Shown here one piece after another: positions 61,778 to 64,000 of a stretch of 64,000 nt of DNA. Source of the DNA: an uncultured Sutterella sp. (GTDB lineage: Bacteria > Pseudomonadota > Gammaproteobacteria > Burkholderiales > Burkholderiaceae_F). The DNA is taken from positions 1 through 64,000 of the forward strand of contig CAJKCQ010000002.1 of NCBI GenBank assembly GCA_905198475.1, read 5' to 3'. Each line of letters begins with the position of its first letter. Position 1 is the stretch's first letter. Below the pieces are notes generated by a model. It was not told the origin of the DNA. It did no database searches and was given only the letters and a program-made list of their open reading frames with translations. Both the position numbers and the translations under genes were made by a program.

Positions 61778-62785
61778 ATGAAGTATGAAGTGATCTTCTG
61801 CGTCTTCTCGATCCTCCTGATGGCCGCCGTGATCGGGCTTTTCGCCTGGCGGCTCTTCTCTGGGAGGAGCGACCCCGCGCGCGAATGGCGCCGCACGGCG
61901 GAGAACATCGAGGCGCTGCGCGACGAGTACGACCGCATCCGCGCCGCGCGCGACGCGGGCAGGCTGTCGGAAAAGGAGTTCGCCGAGCGCGAGGAGGAGC
62001 TCGCGCTCCGCGTGATCGACGAAACCGCGCCGGAGACGGACGAGAAGCACGAGATGGTCGAGCGCTTCCCCGCCGTGACGGCCGCGGCGGTCGCCGTGAT
62101 CATTCCGGCGGTCGCGATCGGCGGCTACCTCTGGTACGGCGACTTTTCGGCGCTCGACGAGCGCGCCATCGAACAGATCCGCACGACCCGGGAGGCCGCG
62201 CGGTCCGAAAAGAACATGTCCGAGACCGTCAAGTCGCTCGAAGCCGCGGTGGTGCGCGACAAGGACGACCTCGAGGCGTGGGAGCTCCTCGCCGACCAGT
62301 ACAACGCCACGGGGAACCTCTCGCAGGCGCAGATCGCCTACGAGAACGTCGTGCGCCTCAATCCCAAGAACGTCAACGCGATGGTCGAGCTCGCCGACAT
62401 CACGATCGGCCTCGACCCCTCGAAGCTCCGTGAAGCCGAAGCCCTCGCCGAAAAGGCGCTCGCGCTCGACCCCTGGAACCAGAAGGCTCTGATGATCGGC
62501 GCCGCGGGCGCCTTCGACCGCGGGGACTACGCATTGGCGGCGGTCTACTTCGCCCGCCTGCGCGGCCAGTTCCCCGAAGGGAGCGAAGGCTGGCGGGCGA
62601 TCAACGGACAGCTCGACATGACGCTCCACGCCGGCGGCCTCAAGGATGTGCCGCTCGATCCCGTCGGGAGGAAGCCCGAAACCGATATGGCGAAGATGAT
62701 GAAGATGGGCGGCGGAATGTCCGCCGCGCCCGAGCGCGGAGCGGACGGGACGGACGGCGTGGGGCTGAACCCGCTCGGCCGCTGA
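61778..62785 (+). CDS. ccmI: cytochrome c maturation TPR protein CcmI/CycH
   Basis: A 335-residue protein with two membrane segments (FCVFSILLMAAVIGLFAWRLF, and VAVIIPAVAIGGYLWYG near residue 115) and a cytoplasmic loop rich in Glu/Arg between them. A TPR region follows (DDLEAWELLADQYNATGNLSQ onward). CcmI binds apocytochrome C-termini and hands them to CcmFH. ATG 61778 is preceded by TTAGGAG and chosen over the in-frame TTG at 61772. It ends the ccmF-ccmH-ccmI operon; ccmG and ccmABCDE are not in the window. Confidence 0.88.
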   Translation: MKYEVIFCVFSILLMAAVIGLFAWRLFSGRSDPAREWRRTAENIEALRDEYDRIRAARDAGRLSEKEFAEREEELALRVIDETAPETDEKHEMVERFPAVTAAAVAVIIPAVAIGGYLWYGDFSALDERAIEQIRTTREAARSEKNMSETVKSLEAAVVRDKDDLEAWELLADQYNATGNLSQAQIAYENVVRLNPKNVNAMVELADITIGLDPSKLREAEALAEKALALDPWNQKALMIGAAGAFDRGDYALAAVYFARLRGQFPEGSEGWRAINGQLDMTLHAGGLKDVPLDPVGRKPETDMAKMMKMGGGMSAAPERGADGTDGVGLNPLGR

Positions 62786-63319
62786 AGGGTCGGTCCGTCA
62801 TCCCGGCATTCCGGCGCTCCCGCTGTTGGGGCGGCCGGAAGCCCCAGGCTTCGGATCAAAAGCCCTCGGAGAGACAGAGACCTCTCCGGCGGCTTTCGTC
62901 TCTAATCGGCTTTTGCCGAGGATTCCTCAAGCGCCCGGATGCGCATCGGGGCGGCGCTGCGGGCCACTTCCCGCAGGCGTCCCGCCGGGGCGTTCGGGGA
63001 GCGGCGGCAGGGGGCGCCGGAGACCCGTTCGAAATGTCGGCAAAATCAACCAATTCAACCGCAAAGCGTTCTTTTGTCGACAATATTTCAACACGATGGG
63101 GCGGGTTGACTCGGTCGAGCCGTCATAGGGTGTTTTACCTATAAGGCGCTTTATGACACGAAAGAAGGCGCCGATAGACTTAAGCCCCAAGTTTCAATGG
63201 GGCGCTTCTGCGCGCCGCAGTCTGCTCTCCCCCAAAGGGGGATCCGGTTCCCAAACGAGCGGACGGCGGGCGGCCGCCCCGACAGACCTCCAGCTTGATC
63301 CCAACAGAGGAAATCCATC
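62786..63319 (+). promoter_or_regulatory. ccmI terminator and carA leader region
   Basis: A 534-base spacer. AAAGCC and GGAGAG (62859-62873) pair with CTCTCC and GGCTTT (62882-62896), a bulged terminator for the ccm operon. Further on are the perfect palindrome TTGTCGACAA (63074-63083), a -10-like TATAAG (63140-63145) overlapping the near-palindrome ATAAGGCGCTTTAT (63141-63154), and the leader hairpin GCCCCA/TGGGGC (63184-63203). These probably carry the promoter and control of carA. No gene is supported here. Confidence 0.45.
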
Positions 63320-64000
63320 GTGGCACTTATTGCGAATACTCGACCCGAAGCCGCGCTCGTTCTCGCGGACGGCGCCGTCTTCCAGGGTGAAGCCGTCGGC
63401 GCGTCCGGAATGACCGTGGGCGAAGTGGTGTTCAACACCTCCATGACCGGTTATCAGGAGATTCTCACCGACCCGTCCTACACGGGGCAGCTCGTGACGC
63501 TCACGTGCGCTCACATCGGCAACGTCGGCTGGAATCCCGAGGACATGGAAAGCCGAAGCATCCACGCGGCCGGGCTGATCGTGAAGGCCTGCACGGATTC
63601 GCCGAGCAACTGGCGCGCCCGCGGGTCGCTTCCCGACGTCCTGAAGAAGGCCGGCGTGAAGGCGATCGCCGGGATCGACACCCGCGCGCTCACGATTCAT
63701 CTGCGCGAGACGGGCGCCCAGCCGGGCGCGGTGATCTGCGCCGAACCCGGAGCCGCCCTCACGGATGCGGACCTCGCCCAAGCGCTTGACGCCGCCAAGA
63801 GTTGGGGCTCCATGGCCGGTCAGGACCTCGCGCAGACCGTCACCACGGATGAAGCCTACGAGTGGACCGAGGGGAGCTGGACGCCGACGCGCGAAAACGA
63901 ACCCGCCGGGTTCCGTCAGGCCGCCGCCTTCCCGTACCACGTCGTTGCCTACGACTTCGGCATCAAGACGAACATCCTGCGCCTCATGGCCGACCGCGGC
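63320..64000 (+). CDS. carA: carbamoyl-phosphate synthase small subunit (partial, runs off the window)
   Basis: The first 227 codons of CarA, which makes ammonia from glutamine for carbamoyl phosphate, the shared precursor of pyrimidines and arginine. The sequence reads ALVLADGAVFQGEAVGASGM, then GEVVFNTSMTGYQEILTDPS, SYTGQLVTLTCAHIGNVGWN and IAGIDTRALTIHLRE. The window ends inside VVAYDFGIKTNILRLMADRG, just before the glutamine-amidotransferase catalytic Cys. The GTG start at 63320-63322 has AGAGGA upstream. carB is expected downstream. Confidence 0.95.
   Translation, partial: MALIANTRPEAALVLADGAVFQGEAVGASGMTVGEVVFNTSMTGYQEILTDPSYTGQLVTLTCAHIGNVGWNPEDMESRSIHAAGLIVKACTDSPSNWRARGSLPDVLKKAGVKAIAGIDTRALTIHLRETGAQPGAVICAEPGAALTDADLAQALDAAKSWGSMAGQDLAQTVTTDEAYEWTEGSWTPTRENEPAGFRQAAAFPYHVVAYDFGIKTNILRLMADRG

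Overview
The window is about 66% GC, strongly GC3-biased bacterial chromosome. Gene content suggests an anaerobic or microaerophilic, peptide- and amino-acid-using betaproteobacterium, most likely a gut Sutterellaceae member (Sutterella/Parasutterella type). Pointers are two periplasmic flavoprotein reductase loci, system I cytochrome c maturation (ccmF-ccmH-ccmI), a Dpp-type peptide importer with several peptidases and amidohydrolases, and a class II fumarase behind a Fur-like box. The taxonomic placement is inference from gene content; no rRNA or tRNA gene was seen.

Layout. 0-1 kb: a ketosynthase-like chain-length-factor gene. 1-6.8 kb: a minus-strand peptide importer operon (SBP, fused double ATPase, two permeases). 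7-12.7 kb: tcdA, an M20 amidohydrolase, a C69 dipeptidase, an exported rhodanese and an SDR. 12.9-15.9 kb: a COG2984-type ABC importer (lipoprotein SBP, permease, ATPase) with structured RNA-like spacers. 16-17.4 kb: an MFS transporter. 17.4-23.4 kb: a TtrSR-like two-component system, divergent from an exported FAD reductase, a tetraheme cytochrome and a small membrane protein. 23.5-29.3 kb: an MFS transporter, a TetR regulator, a flavocytochrome-c-type reductase with urocanate-reductase active-site residues and, divergent from it, an exported histidine-ammonia-lyase-family enzyme that lacks the MIO tripeptide. 29.5-32.2 kb: CopA with a C-terminal CopZ-like domain that has its own internal start and Shine-Dalgarno. 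32.5-41 kb: TDT transporter, RluA-type synthase, fumC, LysR, flavin-reductase-like protein, HigA-like protein, aldehyde dehydrogenase. 41-48.5 kb: a decayed IS1634-type transposase and a partial aryl-polyene-type cluster (KS, DH, KR, KS, PPTase, methyltransferase). 48.6-54.7 kb: ogt, a MazG-like fusion, endonuclease I, a DUF945-like protein, an AbgA-like amidohydrolase. 54.7-58 kb: a frameshifted metQ, a foreign-looking DUF1254 lipoprotein gene and a truncated LysR. 58-64 kb: a parvulin isomerase, ccmFHI and the start of carA.

The most interesting unit is 23.5-29.3 kb. Two exported enzymes face each other across an AT-rich promoter region carrying a repeated TetR-like operator. The lyase keeps most of the HAL/PAL framework but has Asp-Ala-Asp where the cofactor-forming Ala-Ser-Gly should be. 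The reductase keeps Tyr, Asp, Arg, His and Arg at the positions I recall for Shewanella UrdA. A coherent reading is periplasmic elimination of a good leaving group from a histidine betaine such as ergothioneine, followed by respiratory reduction of the (thio)urocanate-like product. Canonical histidine to urocanate to imidazole propionate is the alternative, but the missing MIO residues argue against the first step. The 17.4-23.4 kb locus looks like a second respiratory system with its own sensor and an unknown electron acceptor.
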